Shown one piece after another: positions 1 to 6,966 of a DNA stretch of 24,147 nt. The translations under genes were made by a program, and so were the position numbers. A model generated the notes under the pieces. It made no database searches and was not told where the DNA came from. It saw nothing but the letters and a program-made list of their open reading frames with translations. The DNA is from Oscillospiraceae bacterium (GTDB lineage Bacteria > Bacillota > Clostridia > Oscillospirales > Oscillospiraceae). The stretch covers positions 1 through 24,147 of the forward strand of contig JAEDLP010000008.1 of the NCBI GenBank assembly GCA_016295225.1. Direction: 5' to 3'. Each line of letters begins with the position of its first letter. Positions within the stretch are counted from its first letter, which is position 1.

Positions 1-2
1 TG

Positions 3-479
3 GTCATCATCCTATGGGTCTCGGCCATCGTGTCCTCCTTCCTGGACAACATCCCCTTTGTGGCCACCCTCATCCCCCTGATCCTCACCATGCAGAACAG
101 CGGCATGGACGTGACACCTCTGTGGTGGGCGGTCTCCCTGGGGGCCTGCCTGGGCGGCAACGGCACCCTCATCGGCGCCTCGGCCAATGTGGTCCTGTCG
201 GGCATCAGCACCAAGCACGGCTATCCCATCACCTTCGGCAGCTACTTCAAGGTTGGCTTCCCCATGATGCTAGTGTCCATCGCCATCAGCACGGTCTATC
301 TTCTCCTTTTGTCCTGGGTGATGACGGGAAGGTCACCTACCTCTTCACCATCACCAGGGAAAACCGGTTTTATCTCCAACGAGCCTGGCCCTATCCCATG
401 GTCCACGGCCGGTTTTCCAATGAGAAAGAGATCATCGATTTCATCGCCAGGGATAGCCAGGCCTTTCGCCGGGCCGTGA
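3..479 (+). CDS. SLC13/ArsB-NhaD family permease, C-terminal part only (5' end outside window)
   Basis: This is the C-terminal part of an ion or anion permease of the inner membrane. The reading frame is open from base 3 and shows the family pattern SAxVSSFLDNIPFVATLIP, then GACLGGNGTLIGASANVV and a last hydrophobic segment ending near base 320. It matches the ends of the two complete permeases at 723-2072 and 2273-3625 motif for motif (AFVDNIPxAT, GTDIGGxATPIGASANV). In those copies the protein stops right after the last membrane segment. Here the frame runs on about 50 codons to a stop at 477-479 through Ser/Pro-rich sequence with no family resemblance. A different, protein-like frame opens at about 320. 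The natural C-terminus therefore seems lost by an indel or deletion. The transported substrate cannot be read from the sequence. Confidence 0.75.
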   Translation, partial: VIILWVSAIVSSFLDNIPFVATLIPLILTMQNSGMDVTPLWWAVSLGACLGGNGTLIGASANVVLSGISTKHGYPITFGSYFKVGFPMMLVSIAISTVYLLLLSWVMTGRSPTSSPSPGKTGFISNEPGPIPWSTAGFPMRKRSSISSPGIARPFAGP

Positions 480-664
480 ACAGCAAAAACTATCCCCATT
501 TTGTGGAAGGCGTCCACTGTGCCCTGTCCCTGACCGAAGATCTGGAGCAGCTTTTCCTTCAGCACAACATCACCCCGGAGGATCTGACTTCCCTCCACGA
601 TGCCTTCGACGGTCTCCGGGGCCTCATCCGGGAAATCGCAGACCGCTCCCCAGACATTGATTGA
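320..664 (+). pseudogene. Hypothetical protein fragment without a start codon, fused out of frame to the permease
   Basis: From about base 320, frame 2 reads as credible protein for 114 codons to TGA at 662-664. It is rich in charged and aromatic residues, includes RENRFYLQRAWPYPMVHGRF, has a helical-looking middle, and ends in DRSPDID. The overlapping frame 3 is Ser/Pro-rich and looks like a shadow. No ATG, GTG or TTG with a ribosome binding site lies near the beginning of the good stretch. The nearest possibility is CTG at 314, without a Shine-Dalgarno sequence. I do not recognise the family. The simplest reading is the remnant of a soluble protein whose 5' end was lost when it was joined to the permease. 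A sequencing error, or a true permease C-terminal domain split by one indel, is also possible. Confidence 0.45.
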
Positions 665-711
665 AAAAAGGACCCGCTGCAGAACTTTCATTCTGCAACG
701 GGCCCTTTTTT
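664..711. terminator. Bidirectional intrinsic terminator
   Basis: A GC-rich hairpin (about GGACCCGCTGCAGA pairing with TCTGCAACGGGCC) is flanked by an A run on the left and six T on the right. It sits directly after the TGA at 662-664 and just before the 3' end of the minus-strand permease at 723. It can therefore end transcription from both sides. Confidence 0.85.
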
Positions 712-722
712 GTATCGACAGC

Positions 723-2072
723 TCAGTGGAGGGTGAGGAGCATAACCATACTCATCACCAGCACCAGAAGGGCCGCCGGCATGATATATTTACAATATCG
801 TCTCCAACTGATGGCGTGGCCCTCCCGGGCGGCAATGATCACTCCCGCCACATTGGCCGAGGCCCCGATGGGGGTGGCGATGCCGCCGATGTCGGTCCCC
901 TTGGACATGGTCCAGGCCAGGGTGTGCAGGTCCATATCCAGGCCGGAGGACAGGGACAGGATCACCGGCACCATGATGGTAGCCATGGGGATGTTGTCCA
1001 CAAAGGCCGAGCAGAGGGCGGTGAACCAGATCAAAACCACCACCATCCAGGTGTGGTCTCCCCCGCTGAGCCCGGCCAGAATATAGGCCAGCCCATCCAG
1101 CACGTGGGTCTGCTCCAGGCCGCTGACCACCAGAAAGAGGCCGATGATAAACCCGATGGTCTTCCAGTCCACCAGCTTCAGGAGCTCCCTGGGATATTTG
1201 GTGCAGGCCAGGGTCACAGCCGCTGCCATAACGCCAATGGTGGGCATGGTGAGACCGGTGGCGGTGTGGGTCACGATGAGCAGGATGACCCCGACAAAAA
1301 TGAGGACACTCTCCCGGAACTTCTCCCGGTTAGGGATAGCGTCCCTGGGGTTCAGGCCCATCAGCTCCGGCGCGGCCTCGCCGATGCCAGTGCCCATCTT
1401 GGTGCGGAAGACCAGAATAAAGTACACCAGCACCACAGCAAACCCCGCCAAACAGATGACGCCGTTGTTTTGGATGAAGTCCCAAAAGCCCAGGCCCAAG
1501 GAGGTCCCCAGAATGATGTTGGGGGGATCGCCGCTCATGGTGGCCGCGCCCCCCAGGTTGGCGGAAAAAATCTCCGCCAGCACCAGGGGGACCGGGTCAA
1601 ATTTCAGAAAGTGAGCCAGTCGAACGGTAGCCACCACCATAAAGAGAATCACCGTGATGCTGTCCACAAACATGGACAGCAGAGCCGACAGAACCATGAA
1701 ACACACCAGCAGAGGAACGGGACGGAACCGAACCTTTTGAGCCAGCCACAGGCTGATCCAGTCGAAGAAGCCCGCGTCACTCATCTCCTCCACCATGATC
1801 ATCATGCCGGACAGGAAGAGGATAGTACTCCAGTTGACGCCGGTGTTGAACTCAGTGATGCCAATGTGGGAAAACCAAAACTCAAATTTCAGAAAGCTGT
1901 TCACACTGAGGGCCTCCCACACGGCGGCGGGACTGCCCATGGACAGAAGAAAGACCAGCACGATCATCAAGCCCCCGGCGGACAGAGTGACCAGATGCCG
2001 GGGATACTTCCCCCAGAGAACCAGGATGAACATGACAACGGCGATGGCGATGGCTAGAATCTGACTGAGCAT
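723..2072 (-). CDS. SLC13/ArsB-NhaD family permease (449 aa)
   Basis: A complete polytopic inner-membrane permease of the ArsB/NhaD (CitMHS-type) superfamily, whose members move anions or exchange ions against Na+ or H+. The chain is almost entirely hydrophobic segments arranged as two inverted repeats. The first half carries FVDSITVILF and ANLGGAATMSGDPPNI; the SGDPPNI motif is typical of the ArsB/NhaD group. The second half carries AFVDNIPMAT and GTDIGGIATPIGASANV. At 449 residues it has normal family length. The ATG has GGAGGAG a few bases upstream on the minus strand. It has its own promoter (2154-2182), a structured leader and a bidirectional terminator at its 3' end, so it is probably monocistronic. 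It is a close paralog of the next gene and of the fragment at 3-479. The substrate is not predictable here; ion antiport and organic-anion uptake are both possible. Confidence 0.9.
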   Translation of the reverse strand: MLSQILAIAIAVVMFILVLWGKYPRHLVTLSAGGLMIVLVFLLSMGSPAAVWEALSVNSFLKFEFWFSHIGITEFNTGVNWSTILFLSGMMIMVEEMSDAGFFDWISLWLAQKVRFRPVPLLVCFMVLSALLSMFVDSITVILFMVVATVRLAHFLKFDPVPLVLAEIFSANLGGAATMSGDPPNIILGTSLGLGFWDFIQNNGVICLAGFAVVLVYFILVFRTKMGTGIGEAAPELMGLNPRDAIPNREKFRESVLIFVGVILLIVTHTATGLTMPTIGVMAAAVTLACTKYPRELLKLVDWKTIGFIIGLFLVVSGLEQTHVLDGLAYILAGLSGGDHTWMVVVLIWFTALCSAFVDNIPMATIMVPVILSLSSGLDMDLHTLAWTMSKGTDIGGIATPIGASANVAGVIIAAREGHAISWRRYCKYIMPAALLVLVMSMVMLLTLH

Positions 2073-2092
2073 AGGCTCCTCCGATGCACAAC

Positions 2093-2138
2093 AAAAAATA
2101 GGCGGGGCGTCGCCCCGAAAACAAACCGCCGGGCGGTT
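2093..2138 (-). promoter_or_regulatory. Structured leader with terminator-like hairpin (possible attenuator)
   Basis: Between the promoter and the permease start the minus-strand transcript can form two GC hairpins. One is AACCGC/GCGGTT (2124-2138). The other is CGGGGC/GCCCCG (2103-2117), followed within a few bases by six U (2093-2098). Hairpin plus U run is the form of an intrinsic terminator, placed upstream of the ribosome binding site. Attenuation is an inference. Confidence 0.45.
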
Positions 2139-2153
2139 GATACAGCAGACATT

Positions 2154-2182
2154 ATTATACTATATGGACAGGAAAGAGACAA
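2154..2182 (-). promoter_or_regulatory. SigA-type promoter of the permease gene 723-2072
   Basis: On the minus strand TTGTCT (2177-2182) and a perfect TATAAT (2154-2159) are separated by 17 bp. Transcription would start near 2147, giving a leader of about 75 nt. Confidence 0.8.
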
Positions 2183-2213
2183 AACTTTTTCTCAGGCGAA
2201 ATGCACATTTGTT

Positions 2214-2259
2214 AGAAGAAAAACCGGGGTTTCAGCACAACTGTGCCGAAACCCCGGTT
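2214..2259 (-). terminator. Intrinsic terminator of the permease gene 2273-3625
   Basis: On the minus strand a long stem starting AACCGGGGTTTC pairs with GAAACCCCGGTT through a short GCACA-type inner stem, and is followed by TTTCTTCT. It lies just beyond the stop codon at 2273. Confidence 0.9.
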
Positions 2260-2272
2260 GGGAATCCGCCGA

Positions 2273-3625
2273 TTAGTAGCGGAGAAGGAGCATGACCATG
2301 CTCAGGGCGATGACCAGGATGGACGCCGGCGCGGAATACTTGCAGTACCGGCCCCAAGTGATGGGATGGCCGTCCCGGGCCGCGATGGAAGTGCCCGCCA
2401 CGTTGGCAGATGCGCCGATGGGGGTAGCGCTGCCGCCGATGTCGGTACCCATGGCCAGCGTCCAGGCCAGGGTATCCAGGGGCACGCCCATGGTGGCCGA
2501 CAGAGAGTTGATGACGGGCACCATGGTGGCGGCGAAGGGGATGTTATCCACAAAGGCAGAGGCGATGGCAGACAGCCAGACGATAACGATCACCATAATG
2601 GTCAAGTTGCCGCCGGTAATGGCTGCGATACCATTGGCCAGGACCTCCAGAACACCGGTCTCCTCCAGGCCGCTGACTGCCACGAACAGGCCGATGAAGA
2701 ACAGAATGGTCTCCCAGTCCACCCGCTTGATCAGGTGCAAGGGGGCCCTGTTGGTGGCCAACGTAATCACTGCCGCGATGACACCCACGGTGGCAACGGT
2801 CAGACCGGTCATCGCATGGGTGATCAGCAGAAGAACCACGAAGATAAAGATGGCCACGCTGACTGCAAACCGTTTCATGCTGGTGATGGCCCCCCGGGGG
2901 TCCAGGCCCTTGGCCGTCAGGATGGCCATGTCCGCCCCGGAAACCAGTTCCTTGCGGAAGCAGAAATAGAAGAAGGGAATCATCACAACGAGACCCACCA
3001 GGGCAATGACGCCGGTGTTTCTCAGGAAGTCGAAGAAGGAATAGCCCAGAGCGGTGCCGATGATGATGTTGGGCGGGTCGCCGCTCATGGTGGCAGAGCC
3101 GCCCAGGTTGGCAGTGAAGATCTGCGCAATAATAAAGGGAACGGGGTCAAACTCCAGCAGATGGCCCAGCCGCACGCTGGCCACCGCCAGGAACAGGATC
3201 ACGGTGATGCTGTCAATGAACATGGACAGCACGGCAGACAGGATCATAAAGCAAATGAACAGGGGGACCGGCTTGTAGTTGACCGCCTTGGCCAGACGCA
3301 GGCAGAGCCAGTCGAAGAAGCCGGCTTCGCTCATGCCCTCCACCATGATCATCATGCCCGCGATGAAAATGATGGTGCTCCAGTTGATGCCGGTATTCAT
3401 GGCGTTTCTATGCTCATGTCCGGCATACCAGAAGGTGGGTTCCAGCATACTGTCAAAGCTCAAGGCCACCCTAACCGATTCGATGCTGTGCATGCAGACC
3501 AGGAAAACCACCACTATGGTCGCCGCACCGGCCACCAGCGCCACCAGAAAGCGGGGACGTTTCTCCCGCACGATCTCCACAAACATGATGACAAAGATCA
3601 CGATTGCTACTATCTGACTTATCAT
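2273..3625 (-). CDS. SLC13/ArsB-NhaD family permease, second complete paralog (450 aa)
   Basis: A complete inner-membrane permease, colinear with 723-2072 over its whole length. It has the same key motifs: FIDSITVILFLAVASVRLG, ANLGGSATMSGDPPNI, AFVDNIPFAATMVPV and GTDIGGSATPIGASANVAG. About a dozen hydrophobic segments in two repeats fit the family. The start ATG at 3625 has AAGGAGAGGG upstream on the minus strand, a slightly long spacing. It is separated from 723-2072 by a strong terminator and that gene's own promoter, so the two copies are transcribed independently. It lies immediately downstream of iorA, but iorA ends in its own terminator. Both complete copies keep the family motifs and look functional. 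The substrate is unknown. Confidence 0.9.
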   Translation of the reverse strand: MISQIVAIVIFVIMFVEIVREKRPRFLVALVAGAATIVVVFLVCMHSIESVRVALSFDSMLEPTFWYAGHEHRNAMNTGINWSTIIFIAGMMIMVEGMSEAGFFDWLCLRLAKAVNYKPVPLFICFMILSAVLSMFIDSITVILFLAVASVRLGHLLEFDPVPFIIAQIFTANLGGSATMSGDPPNIIIGTALGYSFFDFLRNTGVIALVGLVVMIPFFYFCFRKELVSGADMAILTAKGLDPRGAITSMKRFAVSVAIFIFVVLLLITHAMTGLTVATVGVIAAVITLATNRAPLHLIKRVDWETILFFIGLFVAVSGLEETGVLEVLANGIAAITGGNLTIMVIVIVWLSAIASAFVDNIPFAATMVPVINSLSATMGVPLDTLAWTLAMGTDIGGSATPIGASANVAGTSIAARDGHPITWGRYCKYSAPASILVIALSMVMLLLRY

Positions 3626-3650
3626 GTAAATTTCCCTCTCCTTGTTTCAG

Positions 3651-3734
3651 GTTCCGTCCGGTTATCCTATCTTTCCTTTTCCAAAGAAGTTAGTATTACT
3701 TATATGCCCCGCCGGACGGACACTTTCCTTTTCC
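3651..3734 (-). repeat. Repeat-rich leader upstream of the second permease
   Basis: The 165 bp upstream of the permease start contain the inverted pair CCGTCCGG (3654-3661) and CCGGACGG (3712-3719), and the direct repeat CTTTCCTTTTCC at 3671-3682 and 3723-3734. The two repeat types interleave over 80 bp. I see no clear SigA promoter here; the region could be an operator or a structured leader. Confidence 0.4.
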
Positions 3735-3755
3735 GTTTCAAATTTTCATTTCCTG

Positions 3756-3819
3756 ATCCCCATCCTCCCAAACGATGGGGATAGGGAAAAGGAGCAGGCC
3801 TCTATAGGGGTCCTGCTCC
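3756..3819 (-). terminator. Intrinsic terminator of iorA
   Basis: On the minus strand GGAGCAGG/CCTGCTCC (3791-3819) forms a hairpin followed by TTTTCCC. A second inverted repeat, ATCCCCATC/GATGGGGAT (3756-3782), follows it. Together they separate iorA from the permease downstream. Confidence 0.75.
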
Positions 3820-3868
3820 CGGCTTCGGTATCCTCAAGGGAGCATTCCGTTCTCCTTGCGGCGGTGTC

Positions 3869-5608
3869 TCATTCTCCCCGGTGGAGGAATGCGTCAAAGT
3901 TGCACAACTGCTCACAGACGCCGCAGCCCACGCACTGGGTCGGGTCCACCACAGCCTTCTTATCCTTCCAGGAGATGGCCGGGCAGCCAATGCGCATGCA
4001 CATCTTGCAGCCTTTGCACTTCTCCGGGTCCACAGCCACGGGAGGGTGCTTCTCCACGGTCTTCAGCAGGGCGCAGGGCCGACGGGTGATGATCACCGAG
4101 GGCTCCTGAGCAGCCAGTTCTTCCACCACCGCTTCCTCGGTGGCCTTCAGATCGTAGGGGTCCACCACCCGAACCCGGCGGATGCCCATGGCCCGGCAGA
4201 GGGTCTCCAGATCGATCTTGCCGGCGGGTTCTCCCCGTAGGTTTTTCCCCGTGGTGGGGTTCTGCTGGTGGCCGGTCATGCCCGTGATGGAGTTATCCAG
4301 AATGATGACCGTGGAATTACTCTGGTTGTAGGCAATGTTGGCCAGGCCGGTCATGCCGGAGTGCATAAAGGTGGAGTCGCCCAGGACGGCCACCGTCTTT
4401 CCTTCGCTCTCTTGACCCAGGGCTTTGTTGAAGCCGTGGATGGAACTGACGGAAGCGCCCATGCACTCACAGGTCTCGATGGCGTAGAGGGGCTCATAGG
4501 CCGCCAGGGTGTAGCAGCCGATGTCCCCCAGGACGGTGACCTTATGCTTGGCCAGGGTGTAGAACAGACCTCTGTGAGGACATCCGGCGCAGAGCACAGG
4601 GGGACGGCCAGGAACCGGCTCGTCCAGAGAGACCCAGGGCTTCTCCTGACCCCGGAGCTTCTCTGCCACCATGCCCTGGGCGAACTCGCCCACCAGAGGC
4701 ATCTTGTCCTTGCCGGTAACCTCCAGTCCCAAGGCCCGGCAGTGGTCCTCAATCACGGGGTCCAGCTCTTCCAGCACGATGACCTTGTCCACCTTGGCGG
4801 CAAAGTCCAGAATCTTCTGCCGGGGCAGAGGATTCACCAGGCCCAGCTTCAGGATGGAGGCCTTCTCCCCAAAGACCTCCCGGGCGTACTGGTAGCTGGT
4901 AGAGGATGTGATGATGCCCACGGAGGTATCCTCCCCCATCTCCTCCCGGTTCAGGTCGGTGGTCTCGGCAAAAGCCACAAGCTTCCGGGTCCGCTCCTCC
5001 ACGATGGGGTGGCGGGGCCGGGCATTGCCGGGGACCATCACGTACTTGGGAATGTCCTTCTCATAGGGACGGACAGGGGCCTCCTGCCGCTCCCCCATTT
5101 CCACGATGCTCTGGGAGTGGGAGATGCGGGTACACATCTTCAGAAATACAGGCGTGTCGTACTCCTCGGACAACTCGAAGGCCAGCTTGGCAAAGCGGCA
5201 GGCCTCCTGGGAATCCGCCGGCTCCAGCATAGGCAGCTTGGCCGCGATGGCATACCGGCGGGAGTCCTGCTCATTCTGGGAGGAGTGCATCCCCGCGTCG
5301 TCGGCCACACAGATGACCATGCCCGCGTTGACGCCGGTATAGGAAATGGTAAAGAGCGGATCGGCCGCCACATTCACGCCCACGTGCTTCATCACGCAGG
5401 CAGAGCGCTTACCCGCCAGGGCCGCGCCGAAGGCCACCTCCATGGCGACCTTTTCGTTGGGCGCCCACTCGCAATAGATCTCGGGATACTGGGCCGCCTG
5501 CTCGGTAATCTCGGTGCTGGGGGTGCCGGGGTAGCTGGAAATCAAGCAGCAGCCAGCCTCATACAGACCGCGGGCCGCTGCCGCATTTCCCAGCATCAGT
5601 TTCTTCAT
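3869..5608 (-). CDS. iorA: Indolepyruvate:ferredoxin oxidoreductase alpha subunit
   Basis: This is the catalytic subunit of the cytoplasmic enzyme that oxidatively decarboxylates arylpyruvates from Trp, Phe and Tyr to aryl-acetyl-CoA and reduces ferredoxin. The N-terminal pyrimidine-binding domain has SYPGTPSTEI and the thiamine-diphosphate glutamate region PNEKVAMEVA. The pyrophosphate-binding part has AGCPHRGLFY and GDS at about 410-412, followed by NQSNSTVIILDN. The C-terminus has two ferredoxin-type cysteine sets: CKGCKMCMRIGC (531-542) and CVGCGVCEQLC (559-569). At 579 aa it has normal length. The ATG follows AAAGGGG. No beta subunit (iorB, about 190 aa) lies downstream; a terminator and a permease follow instead. 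The partner must be elsewhere in the genome or be replaced. A Spo0A-type box lies in its leader. Confidence 0.93.
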   Translation of the reverse strand: MKKLMLGNAAAARGLYEAGCCLISSYPGTPSTEITEQAAQYPEIYCEWAPNEKVAMEVAFGAALAGKRSACVMKHVGVNVAADPLFTISYTGVNAGMVICVADDAGMHSSQNEQDSRRYAIAAKLPMLEPADSQEACRFAKLAFELSEEYDTPVFLKMCTRISHSQSIVEMGERQEAPVRPYEKDIPKYVMVPGNARPRHPIVEERTRKLVAFAETTDLNREEMGEDTSVGIITSSTSYQYAREVFGEKASILKLGLVNPLPRQKILDFAAKVDKVIVLEELDPVIEDHCRALGLEVTGKDKMPLVGEFAQGMVAEKLRGQEKPWVSLDEPVPGRPPVLCAGCPHRGLFYTLAKHKVTVLGDIGCYTLAAYEPLYAIETCECMGASVSSIHGFNKALGQESEGKTVAVLGDSTFMHSGMTGLANIAYNQSNSTVIILDNSITGMTGHQQNPTTGKNLRGEPAGKIDLETLCRAMGIRRVRVVDPYDLKATEEAVVEELAAQEPSVIITRRPCALLKTVEKHPPVAVDPEKCKGCKMCMRIGCPAISWKDKKAVVDPTQCVGCGVCEQLCNFDAFLHRGE

Positions 5609-5683
5609 GGAGCATGTCCCCTTTCTGGGATATCTGTCGAAAATCCAATGTTTTCAACAAGGAATTGATATATATATGTTTAT

Positions 5684-5712
5684 ATCATACCATTTCTTAC
5701 CCGGTTCGTAAA
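5684..5712 (-). promoter_or_regulatory. Candidate SigA promoter of iorA
   Basis: On the minus strand TTTACG (5707-5712) and TATGAT (5684-5689) are separated by 17 bp, in an AT-rich stretch about 75 bp upstream of the iorA start. Confidence 0.6.
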
Positions 5713-5879
5713 CGGATTTTCGCGACAAAATAATTGCTTTATCAGTTTTTTCTCCTACGAACTCCTTTTTTTCGTCAGCAAAAATCGATTTTTCTTCCAA
5801 TTATATCCTATTTAGTCGAACTGGCGCGAATATTGCGATAAGTTTTTCGACCTATTTACCAGTTTTTGCTAATTTCCCC

Positions 5880-5908
5880 TTGAGTTCGCTGTCCCATTGT
5901 GGTAAATT
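5880..5908 (+). promoter_or_regulatory. Candidate SigA promoter of spo0A
   Basis: TTGAGT (5880-5885), a 17-bp spacer and TAAATT (5903-5908). A Spo0A-like box overlaps the predicted start-site region at 5920-5926. I did not find a convincing SigH promoter. Confidence 0.5.
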
Positions 5909-5951
5909 ATGGTTGACCGGTCGACATTACCTAATTTGGAACATTGAAACG

Positions 5952-5976
5952 GGGAAGGCAGAATTTCCGCCTTCCC
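5952..5976 (+). other. Hairpin in the spo0A 5' leader
   Basis: GGGAAGGC (5952-5959) and GCCTTCCC (5969-5976) form a perfect 8-bp stem immediately upstream of the AGGGGGGA ribosome binding site. No T run follows, so it is not a terminator. It could affect message stability or ribosome access. Confidence 0.5.
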
Positions 5977-5995
5977 AGGGGGGAGACACACACGC

Positions 5996-6763
5996 ATGGA
6001 AAACAAGAAATCTGTTCTCATTGCCGACACCAGCGAGGAATTCCGCAGCATCCTGGCAGAAGCTCTGCAGAGCGAGGAGGGCCTGGAAGTGGTCGGTCAG
6101 ACGAACGACGGACAGGAGGCCATTCGCCTGGCCCAGGAGCTCGCCCCTGATGTGCTGGTGATGGACCTGGTCCTGCATCGCATGGACGGGTACGACGTCC
6201 TGGATGCCATCCGCTCGCTTCCCATGAGCACCCTGATCCTGTCCGGCTTTGCCAGAGGCTCCATGGCCGACGAAGTGGCCGCCAAGGGCGGGGACTACTA
6301 CATGATGAAGCCCTGCCGGATCTCTTCGATTGTCGAGCGCATCCGTCTGCTGGCCTCTCAGCACTGGTCTGAGGAAGATGCCGCCCCCGGCCTGCCTGTC
6401 ACCACCCGGCAGACCCTGGAGGCCAACGTCACCGCCATCATCCACGAGATCGGGGTCCCCGCCCACATCAAGGGCTACCAGTACCTGCGGGAGGCCATCA
6501 TTATGACCGTGGAGGACATGGATGTGATCAACGCCGTCACCAAGGTTCTCTACCCCGAGGTGGCCCGGAAGTTCGGCACCACAGCATCCCGGGTGGAGCG
6601 GGCCATCCGCCACGCCATCGAGGTGGCCTGGGACCGGGGCGACCTGGACACCCTGCAGAAATATTTCGGGTTCACGGTCAGCAACTCCAAGGGCAAGCCC
6701 ACCAACAGCGAATTCATCGCCATGATCGCGGACCGGCTACAATTACAGCGGCGGCAGGGGTAA
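5996..6763 (+). CDS. spo0A: Sporulation master response regulator Spo0A
   Basis: A DNA-binding response regulator that, once phosphorylated, commits the cell to sporulation. Residues 1 to about 120 form the receiver domain. The phosphoacceptor is D57 in LVMDLVL, the switch residue is S83, and the conserved Lys is K105 in MMKP. Residues about 140-250 form the Spo0A-specific effector domain, with highly conserved IHEIGVPAHIKGYQYLREAI, KFGTTASRVERAIRHAIE and the C-terminal FGFTVSNSKGKPTNSEFIAM. At 255 aa it is close to the Bacillus protein. In the usual acidic pair of the receiver, one position is Thr (IADT instead of xxDD). The ATG follows AGGGGGGA. spoIVB, the usual upstream neighbour, is absent. 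A strong terminator follows, so the gene is probably monocistronic. Confidence 0.97.
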   Translation: MENKKSVLIADTSEEFRSILAEALQSEEGLEVVGQTNDGQEAIRLAQELAPDVLVMDLVLHRMDGYDVLDAIRSLPMSTLILSGFARGSMADEVAAKGGDYYMMKPCRISSIVERIRLLASQHWSEEDAAPGLPVTTRQTLEANVTAIIHEIGVPAHIKGYQYLREAIIMTVEDMDVINAVTKVLYPEVARKFGTTASRVERAIRHAIEVAWDRGDLDTLQKYFGFTVSNSKGKPTNSEFIAMIADRLQLQRRQG

Positions 6764-6798
6764 CCTATACGAAATCTTTTGACATGATGACAAGAAAA

Positions 6799-6849
6799 CA
6801 CGCTTGATCTCCACGGCGGACGAGCCGGGAATCAAGCGTGCGTTTTTTT
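6799..6849 (+). terminator. Intrinsic terminator of spo0A
   Basis: CACGCTTGAT (6799-6808) pairs with ATCAAGCGTG (6831-6840), with an inner GGC/GCC-rich loop, and is followed by seven T at 6843-6849. Confidence 0.9.
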
Positions 6850-6893
6850 GCAAGTCCTTATTCATCGCAGGGTTTGTTTTGGGCCGCACCCCA

Positions 6894-6922
6894 TTGCTCC
6901 CATCCCCATTTGCGGGTATAAT
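6894..6922 (+). promoter_or_regulatory. Candidate SigA promoter of the small ORF
   Basis: TTGCTC (6894-6899), a 17-bp spacer and a perfect TATAAT (6917-6922), located after the spo0A terminator. It predicts a transcript starting near 6929. Confidence 0.6.
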
Positions 6923-6966
6923 GGAAGGGCAACAACAAGAATGGTACACACACGAAAGAGCATCTG

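Larger units (their letters stand above)
5609..5995. promoter_or_regulatory. AT-rich divergent regulatory region between iorA and spo0A
   Basis: These 387 bp hold no gene. Besides the two promoters listed separately, the region contains sites resembling the Spo0A box TGTCGAA/TTCGACA. There is one perfect match at 5635-5641, and single-mismatch sites at 5814-5820 (AGTCGAA), 5846-5852 (TTCGACC) and 5920-5926 (GTCGACA), the last just downstream of the spo0A -10. TTCGTCA near 5771 is weaker. In Bacillus and Clostridia Spo0A binds such boxes, including at its own promoter. Binding here is inferred. Confidence 0.6.

Noticed and set aside
300..330. Programmed -1 frameshift joining the permease to the downstream frame
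   Set aside because: CCTTTTG is not a good slippery heptamer (the P-site tRNA would mispair), and no downstream pseudoknot or upstream Shine-Dalgarno stimulator is apparent. Mutation or assembly error is simpler.
600..2057. Long plus-strand open frame opposite the permease gene
   Set aside because: Its composition is His/Gly/Gln-rich without family features, and it is the antisense shadow of a clear membrane-protein gene in GC-rich DNA. The same applies to 2243-3784 (+) and 4268-5668 (+).
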